Positions 29,491 to 37,893 of a stretch of DNA of 64,000 bases are shown piece by piece. Position 1 is the first letter of the stretch, and every line of letters begins with the position of its first letter. A program made the position numbers and the translations under genes. Below the pieces are notes generated by a model. It was not told the origin of the DNA. It was given only the letters and a program-made list of their open reading frames with translations, and made no database searches. The stretch is taken from NCBI GenBank assembly GCA_963778525.1, contig CAVZUJ010000005.1:124001-188000 (forward strand), written 5' to 3'. This stretch comes from Schlegelella_A sp963778525 (GTDB taxonomy: Bacteria; Pseudomonadota; Gammaproteobacteria; Burkholderiales; Burkholderiaceae_C).

Positions 29491-29886
29491 GTGGTCAACC
29501 TGAGCAATTGGTTTCTGCGTCTGGCGGTTCTGTACCTGATTGCCGGTGTCGGCCTGGGGCTGTACATGGCGGCCAGCAACAACCACGCGATGTTCCCGGT
29601 GCATGCGCACCTGAACCTGCTCGGCTGGGTCACGCTCGCCCTGTTCGGCCTGTTCTATCGCCTCGTGCCTGCGGCAGCGGGAACGACGCTCGCCAAGCTG
29701 CAGTTCTGGCTCTACGTGCCGGCGCACTTCCTGCAGATGGTGCTGCTGGCCATGTTCTTCGCCGGCTTCGCGGCGGTGGAGCCGGCGTTGGGCGCCGTAT
29801 CGATGCTGGTCGGCGTGGCGATCGTGATGTTCGCTGTCGTCGTCTGGAAAAACACGCCCGCGCTGCGTGGCGAGCCGGCCGCGTAA
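29491..29886 (+). CDS. small polytopic membrane protein resembling a heme-copper oxidase fragment
   Basis: A 131-residue protein with four hydrophobic segments. GTG 29491 is the start: it follows a full AAGGAGG five bases upstream. A block VHAHLNLLGWVTLALFGLF with two histidines resembles the heme-ligand helix of subunit I of heme-copper oxidases and NO reductases, and the second block LAKLQFWLYVPAHFLQMVLL adds another His. It is far too short to be a catalytic subunit. It may be a heme- or copper-binding membrane protein. It precedes the peroxiredoxin by 87 bp on the same strand; function unknown. Confidence 0.7.
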   Translation: MVNLSNWFLRLAVLYLIAGVGLGLYMAASNNHAMFPVHAHLNLLGWVTLALFGLFYRLVPAAAGTTLAKLQFWLYVPAHFLQMVLLAMFFAGFAAVEPALGAVSMLVGVAIVMFAVVVWKNTPALRGEPAA

Positions 29887-29973
29887 CCCTGTGGGCGGCA
29901 TGTCTTTGCCGATGCCACGGGCGCATTCGGTGCGCGGCATACTTGTCGCCCCCACCAAGATCAAGGAGTCCCC

Positions 29974-30630
29974 ATGTCCCTGCGCATCAACGCCACTGCG
30001 CCCGATTTCGAAGCCGACACCACGCAAGGGAAGATCCATTTCCACGACTGGATCGGCGACAAGTGGGCGATTCTCTTTTCCCACCCGAAGGACTTCACTC
30101 CGGTGTGCACGACCGAGCTCGGCTACATGGCCAGGATCGAGCCGGAGTTCACCAAGCGCAACACGAAGCTGATCGGGCTGTCGGCCGACCCGGTCGACAG
30201 GCATTCGTCGTGGGCCAAGGACATCGAGGAGACGCAGGGCGCCAAGGTCAACTATCCGATGATCGCCGACCATGACCTGAAGGTCGCCAAGCTCTACGAC
30301 ATGCTGCCGGCCGACGAGGTCGCCGCCGACGGCCGGACCGCGGTCAACAACGCCACGGTGCGCTCGGTCTTCATCATCGGCCCCGACAAGAAGGTCAAGC
30401 TGACGCTGACCTATCCGATGTCGGTCGGGCGCAACTTCGACGAGATCCTGCGCGCGCTCGACGCCCTCCAGATCACGGCCAAGCACACCGTCGCGACGCC
30501 GGTGAACTGGAAGCACGGCGACGACGTCATCATCCCGACCTCGGTGTCGGACGACGACGCGAAGAAGAAATATCCGGCCGGCTTCAAGACCCACAAGCCT
30601 TATCTGCGCACGGTCAAGCAACCTTCTTGA
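29974..30630 (+). CDS. 1-Cys peroxiredoxin (Prx6 type)
   Basis: A 218-residue cytosolic peroxidase. The active-site block is FSHPKDFTPVCTTELGYMAR with the peroxidatic Cys near residue 48. No resolving Cys follows in the C-terminal half, so it belongs to the 1-Cys Prx6 group and reduces peroxides with an external thiol. Two more family blocks are present: LIGLSADPVDRHSSWAKDI and NNATVRSVFIIGPDKKVKLT. The length is normal and a ribosome site AAGGAG lies before ATG. It stands 87 bp after a small membrane protein and is convergent with the diguanylate cyclase gene. Confidence 0.94.
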   Translation: MSLRINATAPDFEADTTQGKIHFHDWIGDKWAILFSHPKDFTPVCTTELGYMARIEPEFTKRNTKLIGLSADPVDRHSSWAKDIEETQGAKVNYPMIADHDLKVAKLYDMLPADEVAADGRTAVNNATVRSVFIIGPDKKVKLTLTYPMSVGRNFDEILRALDALQITAKHTVATPVNWKHGDDVIIPTSVSDDDAKKKYPAGFKTHKPYLRTVKQPS

Positions 30631-30689
30631 TTCGCCCTGGATGGTCAATGCCGAACACGGCCTGAGAGCCGCCGCAGCGCGAACGGGCC

Positions 30690-32813
30690 CTAGTCCTCGG
30701 CGAAGGTCACCGGGCTGAGCGCGTAGCGGTCGCGCCCGTTGCGCTTGGCTTCGTAGAGCGCCTCGTCGGCGCGCCGCAGCAGGCTGGCGGGATCGCTCTC
30801 GCCCGCTTCGAGAAAGGCGATGCCGATGCTGATCGAGACGCGCACCAGCATCTCGCCCAGGCGCATGGGGGCGCGCAGGGCTTCGAGCAGCTTGGTGGCC
30901 ACCGCTTCCGCATCGGCCGGATCGGCCACGCCTTCCAGAATCACCGTGAACTCGTCGCCGGCCAGGCGCGCGACGGTGTCGACGCTGCGGACCGCGCCGA
31001 ACAGCCGCTCGGCCGTGATCTTCAGCAGCTCGTCGCCGGCCTCGTGCCCTTGCGAGTCGTTGATGGCCTTGAAGTGATCGACGTCGACGAACAGGAGCGC
31101 AAGGGCCTTGCCGTTGCGGCGCGCCCGCTCGATCGCGCCGGCCAGCCGGTCGTTGAACAAGGCGCGGTTGGGCAAGCCGGTGAGCCCGTCGAACTCGGCC
31201 CGCCGACGCAGGCGCTCTTCGGTCGCCTTGTCGGTCGAGATGTCGATGTCGGTGCCGACCAGGCGCACCGCTCGGCCCGACGAATCGCGCTCGACGACCC
31301 GGCCCCGGCTGCGGATCCAGACCCAGTGGCCGTCGCGATGCCGGATCCGGAACTCGGCGACGTAGACGGGCGTGCGGCCGCGCACCGCGTCCTGCAGCCG
31401 CGTCAGCAGCGGCGCGAGGTCTTCGGGATGGACGAAGTGCTGGAGCTCTTCCGGGCTCACGTCGGTCTCTTCGCCCGGGCCGCCACGCAGGGTCGAGGCG
31501 CGCCCGCTGTAGTGGATGCGGTTGTTGGCGATGTCCCAGTCGAAGAGTGCCTGGCCCGAGCCTTCAAGCGCCAGGCTCAGGCGCTCGCTGCTGTGCCGGG
31601 CCGCGCTGATCCGTTCCTGCAATGCCTCGGCCATGCGGTTCAAGGTATGCGCGAGCAGGCCGATCTCCGAGCCCGAGCGCACCTGGCTGCGATGCTCGAA
31701 GCGGCCTTCACCGAGCAGCCGTGCATCGGCACTCAGTTGCCTGAGCGGGCGCGTGATGCGGCTCGCCACCCAGGCCGCGATGAGCAGCCCGGCAGCGAGC
31801 ATGGCCAAGCCGAGAAGCAGGCTCTCGCGCGTGTTGTCGTTGGCCTGCGCCAGGGCCGAGTCGACCGGAATGCCGACATAGACGAGCCAGGGAAGCGAAC
31901 GTGAACGGGCGAAGCCGAAGATGCGGCGAATGCCGTCGAAGCCGGTGTTCTCCGAGCTGCCGCGGTTCTCGCCCATGCGGCGCAGCAGGTCGGCACGGTC
32001 GAGCGGCGCAGGCTGGCCGATCCAGCGCTCGCCCTCGATCGAACGGCCGACGATGCTGCCGCGCGAATCGACGAGCGTGATGACCGCGCCCTTGGGCAGG
32101 CTGCTGTCGGGGTCGAGCAGCGCGGGCAAGGTGGTCAGGCGCGTGGCCACCGAAACGACGCCGACGTTCTGTCCCTGGCGGATCACGCGCCGGGCGAACA
32201 CGGCAGTCCATTCGCCGCCCTTTTGCCAGCGCACCGGTGCCTCGTCCGCGAGACCGGGCCCGCCCATTGCAGCGAGGAAGAAGGCGCGGTCGGACGCGCT
32301 CGGCCGCGGGCTGGCGGTGAGCGGGTCGGAGGCACCGATGTTGCTGCCGTCGACCGCCCAGAGCGACACGTCCTGCACGTTGGGCGGCAGCTGCGGCACC
32401 AGCGCCCGCAGCACCGCATCGTTGTGCGCAGGATCGTCGCGGTCGACCGGCAGGGTGCTGGCGAGCGTGTTCAGGAGCTGCGTGACGTCGCCAAGGTGAT
32501 CGTCGAGGCGAGAGCCGGCGAGGGCGGCGACCAGGCGCATCTCTTCTCGCACATGGTCGCGGTCGTGGCGCGCCTGGCGCACCGTGCTGAAGGCGATGTA
32601 GAGAATGAACAGCAACCCGATCGCGAGCGCCACCAGCAGCAGGCGCGACCGGATACCGAAGCGAAAAGGGATCTTGCGCAGGGCCAGGGACAAGACGAAA
32701 ACGGTCCGGGGTTGCGGCTCGATTGCCGCGCCCGCGATGCTGCCGTATCCGGCGAGCGGCGATGCCGGGAACAGCGGCGCGATCGTGCCGCAATTGGCGT
32801 TCCGCGCCGGCAC
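30690..32813 (-). CDS. membrane diguanylate cyclase with Cache-like, HAMP, PAS and GGDEF domains
   Basis: A protein of up to 707 residues predicted to make cyclic di-GMP in response to an outside signal. A first transmembrane segment lies near residue 57 and a second near 345, framing a periplasmic Cache-like sensor. HAMP (residues about 360-415) and PAS (about 430-530) follow. The GGDEF core is present as LFVDVDHFKAINDSQGHEAG and RLAGDEFTVILEG, where the first glycine is alanine. An RSVD inhibitory site lies five residues ahead of AGDEF, and DEALYEAKRNGRDR closes the domain. The start is uncertain: ATG 32813 lies only 11 bp from the divergent hyi start, so a later start near residue 41 may be right. 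Confidence 0.9.
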   Translation of the reverse strand: MPARNANCGTIAPLFPASPLAGYGSIAGAAIEPQPRTVFVLSLALRKIPFRFGIRSRLLLVALAIGLLFILYIAFSTVRQARHDRDHVREEMRLVAALAGSRLDDHLGDVTQLLNTLASTLPVDRDDPAHNDAVLRALVPQLPPNVQDVSLWAVDGSNIGASDPLTASPRPSASDRAFFLAAMGGPGLADEAPVRWQKGGEWTAVFARRVIRQGQNVGVVSVATRLTTLPALLDPDSSLPKGAVITLVDSRGSIVGRSIEGERWIGQPAPLDRADLLRRMGENRGSSENTGFDGIRRIFGFARSRSLPWLVYVGIPVDSALAQANDNTRESLLLGLAMLAAGLLIAAWVASRITRPLRQLSADARLLGEGRFEHRSQVRSGSEIGLLAHTLNRMAEALQERISAARHSSERLSLALEGSGQALFDWDIANNRIHYSGRASTLRGGPGEETDVSPEELQHFVHPEDLAPLLTRLQDAVRGRTPVYVAEFRIRHRDGHWVWIRSRGRVVERDSSGRAVRLVGTDIDISTDKATEERLRRRAEFDGLTGLPNRALFNDRLAGAIERARRNGKALALLFVDVDHFKAINDSQGHEAGDELLKITAERLFGAVRSVDTVARLAGDEFTVILEGVADPADAEAVATKLLEALRAPMRLGEMLVRVSISIGIAFLEAGESDPASLLRRADEALYEAKRNGRDRYALSPVTFAED

Positions 32814-32824
32814 AATGGCCGGCC

Positions 32825-33616
32825 ATGCCGCGCTTCGCCGCCAACTGCTCGATGCTCTTTGCCGAGCAGCCGTTCCTCGACCGCTTCGAGCAGGCCGCGA
32901 AGGCCGGCTTCGACGCCGTCGAGTTCCTCTTTCCCTATGCCCACGACGCGGCCGAGATCGCCGATCGCCTCGCTTCGAACGGGCTGCGGGCGGTGCTCTT
33001 CAACGCGCCACCCGGCGACACGGAAGCAGGCGAGCGCGGCACCGCCTGCCTGCCGGGCCGCGAGGCCGAGTTCCGCGCAGGTGTGCTGCGCGCCGCCGAG
33101 TACGCGCAGGTCCTCGGTGTCGGCAACATCCACGTGATGGCGGGGCTGAAGCCGACCGGCGTTGCAGAGGAGGTCGTGCGCCGCACCTATGTCGAGAATC
33201 TCCGCTTCGCCGCTGCGCAGTTCGCCGGCATCGGCGTTCGCGCCCTGATCGAGCCGATCAACCGCTTCGACATGCCGACGTATTTCCTGCATCGCGCCGC
33301 CGATGCGCTATCGATCATCGACGAGGTCGGCGCGCCGAACCTCCTGCTCCAGCACGACCTCTATCACGCCCAGCGCAGCGAGGGCGAGCTGGCGGCGAAC
33401 ATCGAGCGGCTGCTGCCGAAGATCGGCCACATGCAGATCGCCGACAACCCCGGCCGACACGAGCCGGGCAGCGGCGAGATCAATTTTCCGTTCCTCTTCG
33501 CCCTCGTCGATCGTCTCGGCTACGGCGGCCACATCGGCTGCGAGTACCGGCCGCTCGGCCGGACCGAAGAAGGCCTCGGCTGGTTCCGTGCCGCGATGCA
33601 GGTCGGGCGGACATGA
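32825..33616 (+). CDS. hyi: hydroxypyruvate isomerase
   Basis: A 263-residue TIM-barrel enzyme of the AP-endonuclease 2 / sugar isomerase superfamily that interconverts hydroxypyruvate and tartronate semialdehyde. Family blocks are PRFAANCSMLFAEQPFLDRF, AVEFLFPYAHD, VLFNAPPGD, IHVMAGLK, ALIEPINRFDMPTYFL with a catalytic Glu, LLLQHDLYHAQRSEGEL with metal ligands, GHMQIADNPGRHEPGSGEIN and IGCEYRPLG. Length and order match Hyi. Its stop overlaps the start of the glycerate kinase as ATGA. Together the two genes feed glyoxylate- or hydroxypyruvate-derived carbon to glycerate and glycolysis. Glyoxylate carboligase is not in the window. Confidence 0.93.
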   Translation: MPRFAANCSMLFAEQPFLDRFEQAAKAGFDAVEFLFPYAHDAAEIADRLASNGLRAVLFNAPPGDTEAGERGTACLPGREAEFRAGVLRAAEYAQVLGVGNIHVMAGLKPTGVAEEVVRRTYVENLRFAAAQFAGIGVRALIEPINRFDMPTYFLHRAADALSIIDEVGAPNLLLQHDLYHAQRSEGELAANIERLLPKIGHMQIADNPGRHEPGSGEINFPFLFALVDRLGYGGHIGCEYRPLGRTEEGLGWFRAAMQVGRT

Positions 33617-34938
33617 AGCCCTCGCGTTCGCCGGCCGAAGCGCGCGTCTTCCTGCGCTCGCTCTTCGATGCCGCCGTGGCAGCGGCGCTGCCGAGCGCCG
33701 CGTCGATCGCTGCCTTCCTGCCGCCGCCGCCGAAAGGCCGAACCCTCGTGCTGGGCGCCGGCAAGGCCGGCGGCGCGATGGCGGCCGCGCTCGAGGCCGC
33801 CTGGCCCGCCGATGCGGCGATGAGCGGCCTCGTCGTGACGCGCTACGACTACGTGCCGCCGGCCTTCGCGGCGCTGCAGGCTCGCCGCGTAGCGCGCATC
33901 GAGGTCGTCGAGGCGGCGCACCCGGTGCCCGATGCGGCCGGCCGGCGCGCTGCCGAGCGGATCGCGGCGCTGGCGCACGGCTTGACGGCCGACGATCTCG
34001 TCATCTGCCTGATGTCGGGCGGCGCATCTTCGCTGCTCGCCTTGCCGGCCGAAGGCGTCACGCTCGACGAGAAGCGCGCCTTCAATCGCGCCTTGCTGAA
34101 GAGTGGCGCGGCGATCGACGAGATGAACTGCGTGCGCAAGCACCTGTCGGCGATCAAGGGCGGACGCCTGGCCGCGATGAGCGCACCGGCCCGCGTCGTC
34201 ACGCTGCTCGTGAGCGACGTGCCGGGCGATTCGCCGGCCACCATCGGCAGCGGTCCGACGGTGCCCGACCCGACCACCTGCGCCGATGCGCTCGCCATCC
34301 TCGATCGCTACGCCATCGACGTGCCGAAGACGATCCGCGCCCACCTCGAGCGTGGCGACTACGAAACGCCCAAGCCCGGCGACCCGGCCTTCGCCGGCAA
34401 CCTCGTGCACCTTGTCGCCACGCCGCAGCAGTCGCTCGAAGCCGCGGCGGCGGCAGCGCATGCCGCCGGCATCGAGGCGCATATCCTGAGCGACGAGATC
34501 GAGGGCGAATCGCGCGAGGTCGGCAAGGTGCACGCGGCCCTGGCCCGGCAGATCGCGCGCCGCGCCCAGCCCTTCGCGCCGCCTTGCGTGCTGCTCTCGG
34601 GCGGCGAGACGACGGTGACGGTGCGCCCTTCGTCGGGCGCGCCGGGCCGCGGCGGCCGGGCGAGCGAATTCCTGCTCGGCTGCGCCGTCGCGCTGCAGGG
34701 CGAGCCCGGCGTGCACGTGCTGGCCGCCGATACCGACGGCATCGACGGCAGCGAAGAGAACGCCGGCGCGTTCGTCGACGCCGATACCTTGTCGCGTGCC
34801 GCTGCCCTCGGGCTGAAGCCGCGCGCCTTCCTGGAGCGCAACGATGCCTACGGTTTCTTCGAAGCGCTCGGCGACCTGCTGGTCACCGGCCCGACGTTTA
34901 CCAACGTCAACGACTTCCGGGCGATGCTGATCAGCTGA
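33613..34938 (+). CDS. gckA: glycerate 2-kinase (TtuD/GckA family)
   Basis: A 441-residue kinase of the MOFRL family. The motifs LVLGAGKAGGAMAAALE, VEAAHPVPDAAGRRAAERI, ICLMSGGASSLLALPAEGV, EMNCVRKHLSAIKGGRLA, VSDVPGDSPATIGSGPTVPD and LLSGGETTVTV are standard, and the C-terminal MOFRL domain follows with AADTDGIDGSEENAGAFV. It phosphorylates glycerate to 2-phosphoglycerate. Translationally coupled to hyi by an ATGA overlap. An adjacent hairpin-like GCCGCCGCGAAGGCGGCGGC follows at 34941-34960, but it has no T-run, so it is at best a weak terminator. Confidence 0.93.
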   Translation: MKPSRSPAEARVFLRSLFDAAVAAALPSAASIAAFLPPPPKGRTLVLGAGKAGGAMAAALEAAWPADAAMSGLVVTRYDYVPPAFAALQARRVARIEVVEAAHPVPDAAGRRAAERIAALAHGLTADDLVICLMSGGASSLLALPAEGVTLDEKRAFNRALLKSGAAIDEMNCVRKHLSAIKGGRLAAMSAPARVVTLLVSDVPGDSPATIGSGPTVPDPTTCADALAILDRYAIDVPKTIRAHLERGDYETPKPGDPAFAGNLVHLVATPQQSLEAAAAAAHAAGIEAHILSDEIEGESREVGKVHAALARQIARRAQPFAPPCVLLSGGETTVTVRPSSGAPGRGGRASEFLLGCAVALQGEPGVHVLAADTDGIDGSEENAGAFVDADTLSRAAALGLKPRAFLERNDAYGFFEALGDLLVTGPTFTNVNDFRAMLIS

Positions 34939-34974
34939 GCGCCGCCGCGAAGGCGGCGGCCGGCGTGGCTCGCG

Positions 34975-35487
34975 TCAGAAGGGCTGCATGCCACCACGCA
35001 TCGGCGGCCGGCTCGGCGGCTGCATCGGCAGCTGCCCGGGGCGATGATTCAGGCGACGGTTATCCAGCAGACGACGATTGGCCAGCGGATAGCCATAGCC
35101 ATAGCCGTATCCGTAGGTGGCGCCATCGTCGTACGAGGCTTCGTTCTGGCGCTCGAGCATGGCCAGGCGCATGCGCATCAGGTCTTCTTCGCTCGACCGG
35201 CGCAGCTGCGCCTCGATGCTGCGCTGCACGCGCTCGCTCACGGCGTCGGCCTCGCGCTTGACCTCGAGCGCGCGTTGCTGCGCTGCGGCCGGATCTTCGC
35301 GGCTCATCTGCCAGGTGCGCTCGGTGACCGACTTCGCCGCCGGTCGGTCGGTGAAGACGATGTGACCGTCGGCGTCGCGTTGCTGGTAGATCTGGGAAGT
35401 GGCCGTCGAGTCGCCGAATGCCGGGACCGAGGCCGCCCCCGCGAGGAGGGCGATGAGCATCAGGTTGTAGCGGCGCAGCAGTTGCAT
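34975..35487 (-). CDS. exported DUF4124-type protein
   Basis: A 170-residue exported protein. The N-terminus MQLLRRYNLMLIALLAGAAS is a signal peptide with cleavage near AFG. The segment SQIYQQRDADGHIVFTDRPA is the DUF4124 motif. The middle is a charged helical region (EVKREADAVSERVQRSIEAQ), and the C-terminus is low complexity with a run of Gly-Tyr repeats (ATYGYGYGYGYP) and Arg/Pro-rich tail. A longer in-frame reading upstream lacks coding character, so ATG 35487 is used. DUF4124 proteins have no assigned role. Here it converges with gckA and diverges from the dehydrogenase at 35630. Confidence 0.78.
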   Translation of the reverse strand: MQLLRRYNLMLIALLAGAASVPAFGDSTATSQIYQQRDADGHIVFTDRPAAKSVTERTWQMSREDPAAAQQRALEVKREADAVSERVQRSIEAQLRRSSEEDLMRMRLAMLERQNEASYDDGATYGYGYGYGYPLANRRLLDNRRLNHRPGQLPMQPPSRPPMRGGMQPF

Positions 35488-35629
35488 GATCTCTCCCGAC
35501 GGGGACGACGACACGAACGACGCCTCGACTGTGCCACTGTTCGCGTCGGCGCGCATCGGTGGCGCCGGCCTGCAGGGTTGGCGCGAAGCTTGGTAGCCTG
35601 TCGGCCCACTCTCCTCAGGGTCTTTGGCG

Positions 35630-36702
35630 ATGATCGAAACCCACGTCTTTCGGGCCGACGCGCTCGGCGCGGCAGTGCGCCGCATCATCGGCGCCGCCGG
35701 CTCGTCCGATGCCGAAGCCAGGAGCGTGGCCGACAACCTCGTCGAGGCCAACCTGCGCGGCCACGATTCGCACGGCGTGGGCATGGTGCCGCGCTACATC
35801 GATGCGGTTCTGGAAGGCGGCCTGGCCGTCAACAGCCACGTCGCCGTGCGCACCGACCAGGGGGCGCTGCTCACGCTCGACGGCCAGAGCGGCTACGGCC
35901 AGGTGATCGGCGCCGAGGCGATGGCGCTCGGCATCGAGCGCGCGAAGGCGCATGGCGTATGCATCGTCGGCCTGGCGCATTCGCATCACCTCGGCCGCAT
36001 CGGGCACTGGGCCGAGCAGTGCATCGCCGCCGGCCTCGTGTCGATCCACTTCGTCAACGTCCTGTCGCGCCCGATCGTGGCGCCCTTCGGCGGCCGCGAT
36101 GCGCGCCTGGGCACCAATCCCTTCTGCGTCGGCATTCCGCGGCCGGGCGGCGAGCCCATCGTGCTCGATTTCGCCACCAGCAAGATCGCCCAGGGCAAGA
36201 CCCGCGTCGCCTACAACAAGGGCCTGCCGGTCGAGCCCGGAACGATCATCGACAACCATGGCGAGCCGACCACCGACCCGCGCTTCACGGTCGTCGAGCC
36301 GACCGGCGCACTGCTGCCGTTCGGCGAGCACAAGGGGCCGGGCTGGCGCTGATCTGCGAGCTGCTGGGCGGCGCGCTGGCCGGTGGCCAGACCGCCGGCC
36401 CGGTGACCGACGGGCGCCGGCGTGTCCTCAACAGCATGTTCTCGATCCTGGTCGATCCGGGGCGCCTCGGCACGGCCGAAAACCTGGCGCGCGAGATGGA
36501 ATCGTTCGTCGCCTGGTCGACGGCGTCGCCACCGATGGCCGGGGTCGATCGTGTCAAGACACCGGGCGAGCCGGAGCGCTCGATGCGCGCCGAGCGCCTG
36601 GCCCGAGGTGTTCCCGTCGATGCCGTCACCTGGCGCGAGATCGTCGCGTCGGCTGTCAAGGTCGGCCTTGCTGCGAACGGGGTCGAAGCGCTGGTGCGCT
36701 GA
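35630..36702 (+). CDS. malate/L-lactate dehydrogenase family (Ldh2/YlbC-type) oxidoreductase, one frameshift
   Basis: An NAD(P)-dependent dehydrogenase of the type that oxidises 2-hydroxyacids such as malate, lactate, ureidoglycolate or 2,3-diketogulonate. From ATG 35630: ANLRGHDSHGVGMVPRYIDA with the catalytic His, VCIVGLAHSHHLGRIG, RLGTNPFCVGIPRPGG and VLDFATSKIAQGKTRVAYNK are family blocks. After PFGEHKG the frame ends early at 36352; the next frame gives AGLALICELLGGALAGGQTA to a stop at 36702. One missing G in the run at 36334-36337 restores about 357 residues. I treat it as one intact gene with an assembly error. It follows the DUF4124 gene in divergent order and lies 18 bp upstream of the sugar-dehydrogenase homologue. 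Confidence 0.9.
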
Positions 36703-36720
36703 CGCTGCTACGCTTTCCCG

Positions 36721-37860
36721 ATGAGGCTCTCGCGTTTCCTGGTCGCGCGGCTGCTGGTGCTGGCGAGTGCCTGCGGGGTGCTGCCGGCAGTCGCTGCCGC
36801 CGCGGTCCAGCTCGACAAGCTGCACGTGCCGCCGGGCTTCCAGGTCGAGCTGCTGACCGGCGCCGTGCCGAACGCGCGCGAGATGGCGCTCGGCCGCTTC
36901 GCCGGTGGCAAAGGCGTGCTCTACGTCGGCAGCATGAGCGAAGGCAAGGTCTACGCCGTCGAGATCGACGCCGGCAAGGCCGTGGCTGTGCACGTCATCG
37001 CGTCGCGCCTGCAGTTGCCTATCGGCGTGGCCTGGCGCGACGGCAACCTCTATGTCACGGCCGTGTCGCGGCTGCTGCGCTTCGACGACATCGACAACCA
37101 TCTCGAGCATCCGCCGGCGCCGGTCGTGGTGACCGACAAGCTGCCGGGCGAGACGCATCATGGCGGCAAGTTCATCGCCTTCGGTCCCGACGGCAAGCTT
37201 TACGTGCCGGTGGGCGCGCCGTGCAACATCTGCGAGCCCGACCCGCGCCACGGCATCATCACGCGCATGAACAGCGACGGCAGCGGCATCGAGACCGTCG
37301 CCCGCGGCGTGCGCAATTCGGTCGGCTTCGACTGGCGCGGCGCCGACAAGACGCTCTGGTTCACCGACAACGGCCGCGACATGCTCGGTGACGACGTGCC
37401 GAGCGACGAGCTCGATCACCTGACGCGCCCGGCCGAGCATTTCGGCTTTCCGTATTGCCACGAAGGCGACGTCGCCGATCCCGAGTTCGGCGCCCGGCAC
37501 GCCTGCAGCGAGTTCACGCCGCCGGCGGCCAAGCTCGGCGCCCACGTCGCGTCGCTCGGCATGCGTTTCTATGCCGGCACGCAGTTTCCCGAGGCCTACC
37601 GCGGCAATGTCTTCATCGCCGAGCACGGCTCGTGGAATCGCAGCAGGAAGAGCGGCTATGCGGTCGTGCGCGTGGCCGTCGACGCGCAAGGCAACGCCGG
37701 CAAGCCCGAGCCCTTCGTTACCGGCTGGCTGCAGGTCGATGCGAGCGGCAACGAGTCGGTCTGGGGCCGGCCTGCCGACGTGCAGGTCCTGCCCGACGGG
37801 TCGCTGCTGGTGAGCGATGATCTGGCGGGCGCGATCTATCGCATCCGCTACGCACCTTGA
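36721..37860 (+). CDS. exported PQQ-dependent sugar dehydrogenase (sorbosone dehydrogenase-like)
   Basis: A 379-residue protein with a signal peptide (MRLSRFLVARLLVLASACGV, cleavage after AVAAAA) and a six-bladed beta-propeller. Blocks that mark the family are FAGGKGVLYVGSMSEGKVYA, ETHHGGKFIAFGPDGKLYVP, VGAPCNICEPDPRHG, RNSVGFDWRGADKTLWFTDN and IAEHGSWNRSRKSGYAVVRV. Known members oxidise sugars in the periplasm with PQQ; the cofactor and substrate here are not proven. It follows the Ldh-type gene by 18 bp on the same strand and may be cotranscribed. No PQQ biosynthesis gene is in the window. Confidence 0.88.
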   Translation: MRLSRFLVARLLVLASACGVLPAVAAAAVQLDKLHVPPGFQVELLTGAVPNAREMALGRFAGGKGVLYVGSMSEGKVYAVEIDAGKAVAVHVIASRLQLPIGVAWRDGNLYVTAVSRLLRFDDIDNHLEHPPAPVVVTDKLPGETHHGGKFIAFGPDGKLYVPVGAPCNICEPDPRHGIITRMNSDGSGIETVARGVRNSVGFDWRGADKTLWFTDNGRDMLGDDVPSDELDHLTRPAEHFGFPYCHEGDVADPEFGARHACSEFTPPAAKLGAHVASLGMRFYAGTQFPEAYRGNVFIAEHGSWNRSRKSGYAVVRVAVDAQGNAGKPEPFVTGWLQVDASGNESVWGRPADVQVLPDGSLLVSDDLAGAIYRIRYAP

Positions 37861-37893
37861 GCTCAGCCTCGAGTCGAACCCATCGAGTCGCAC

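Noticed and set aside
34941..34960. GC hairpin after the glycerate kinase as a terminator
   Set aside because: The stem is perfect but there is no T-run, and such repeats of GCC and GGC are common in this composition.
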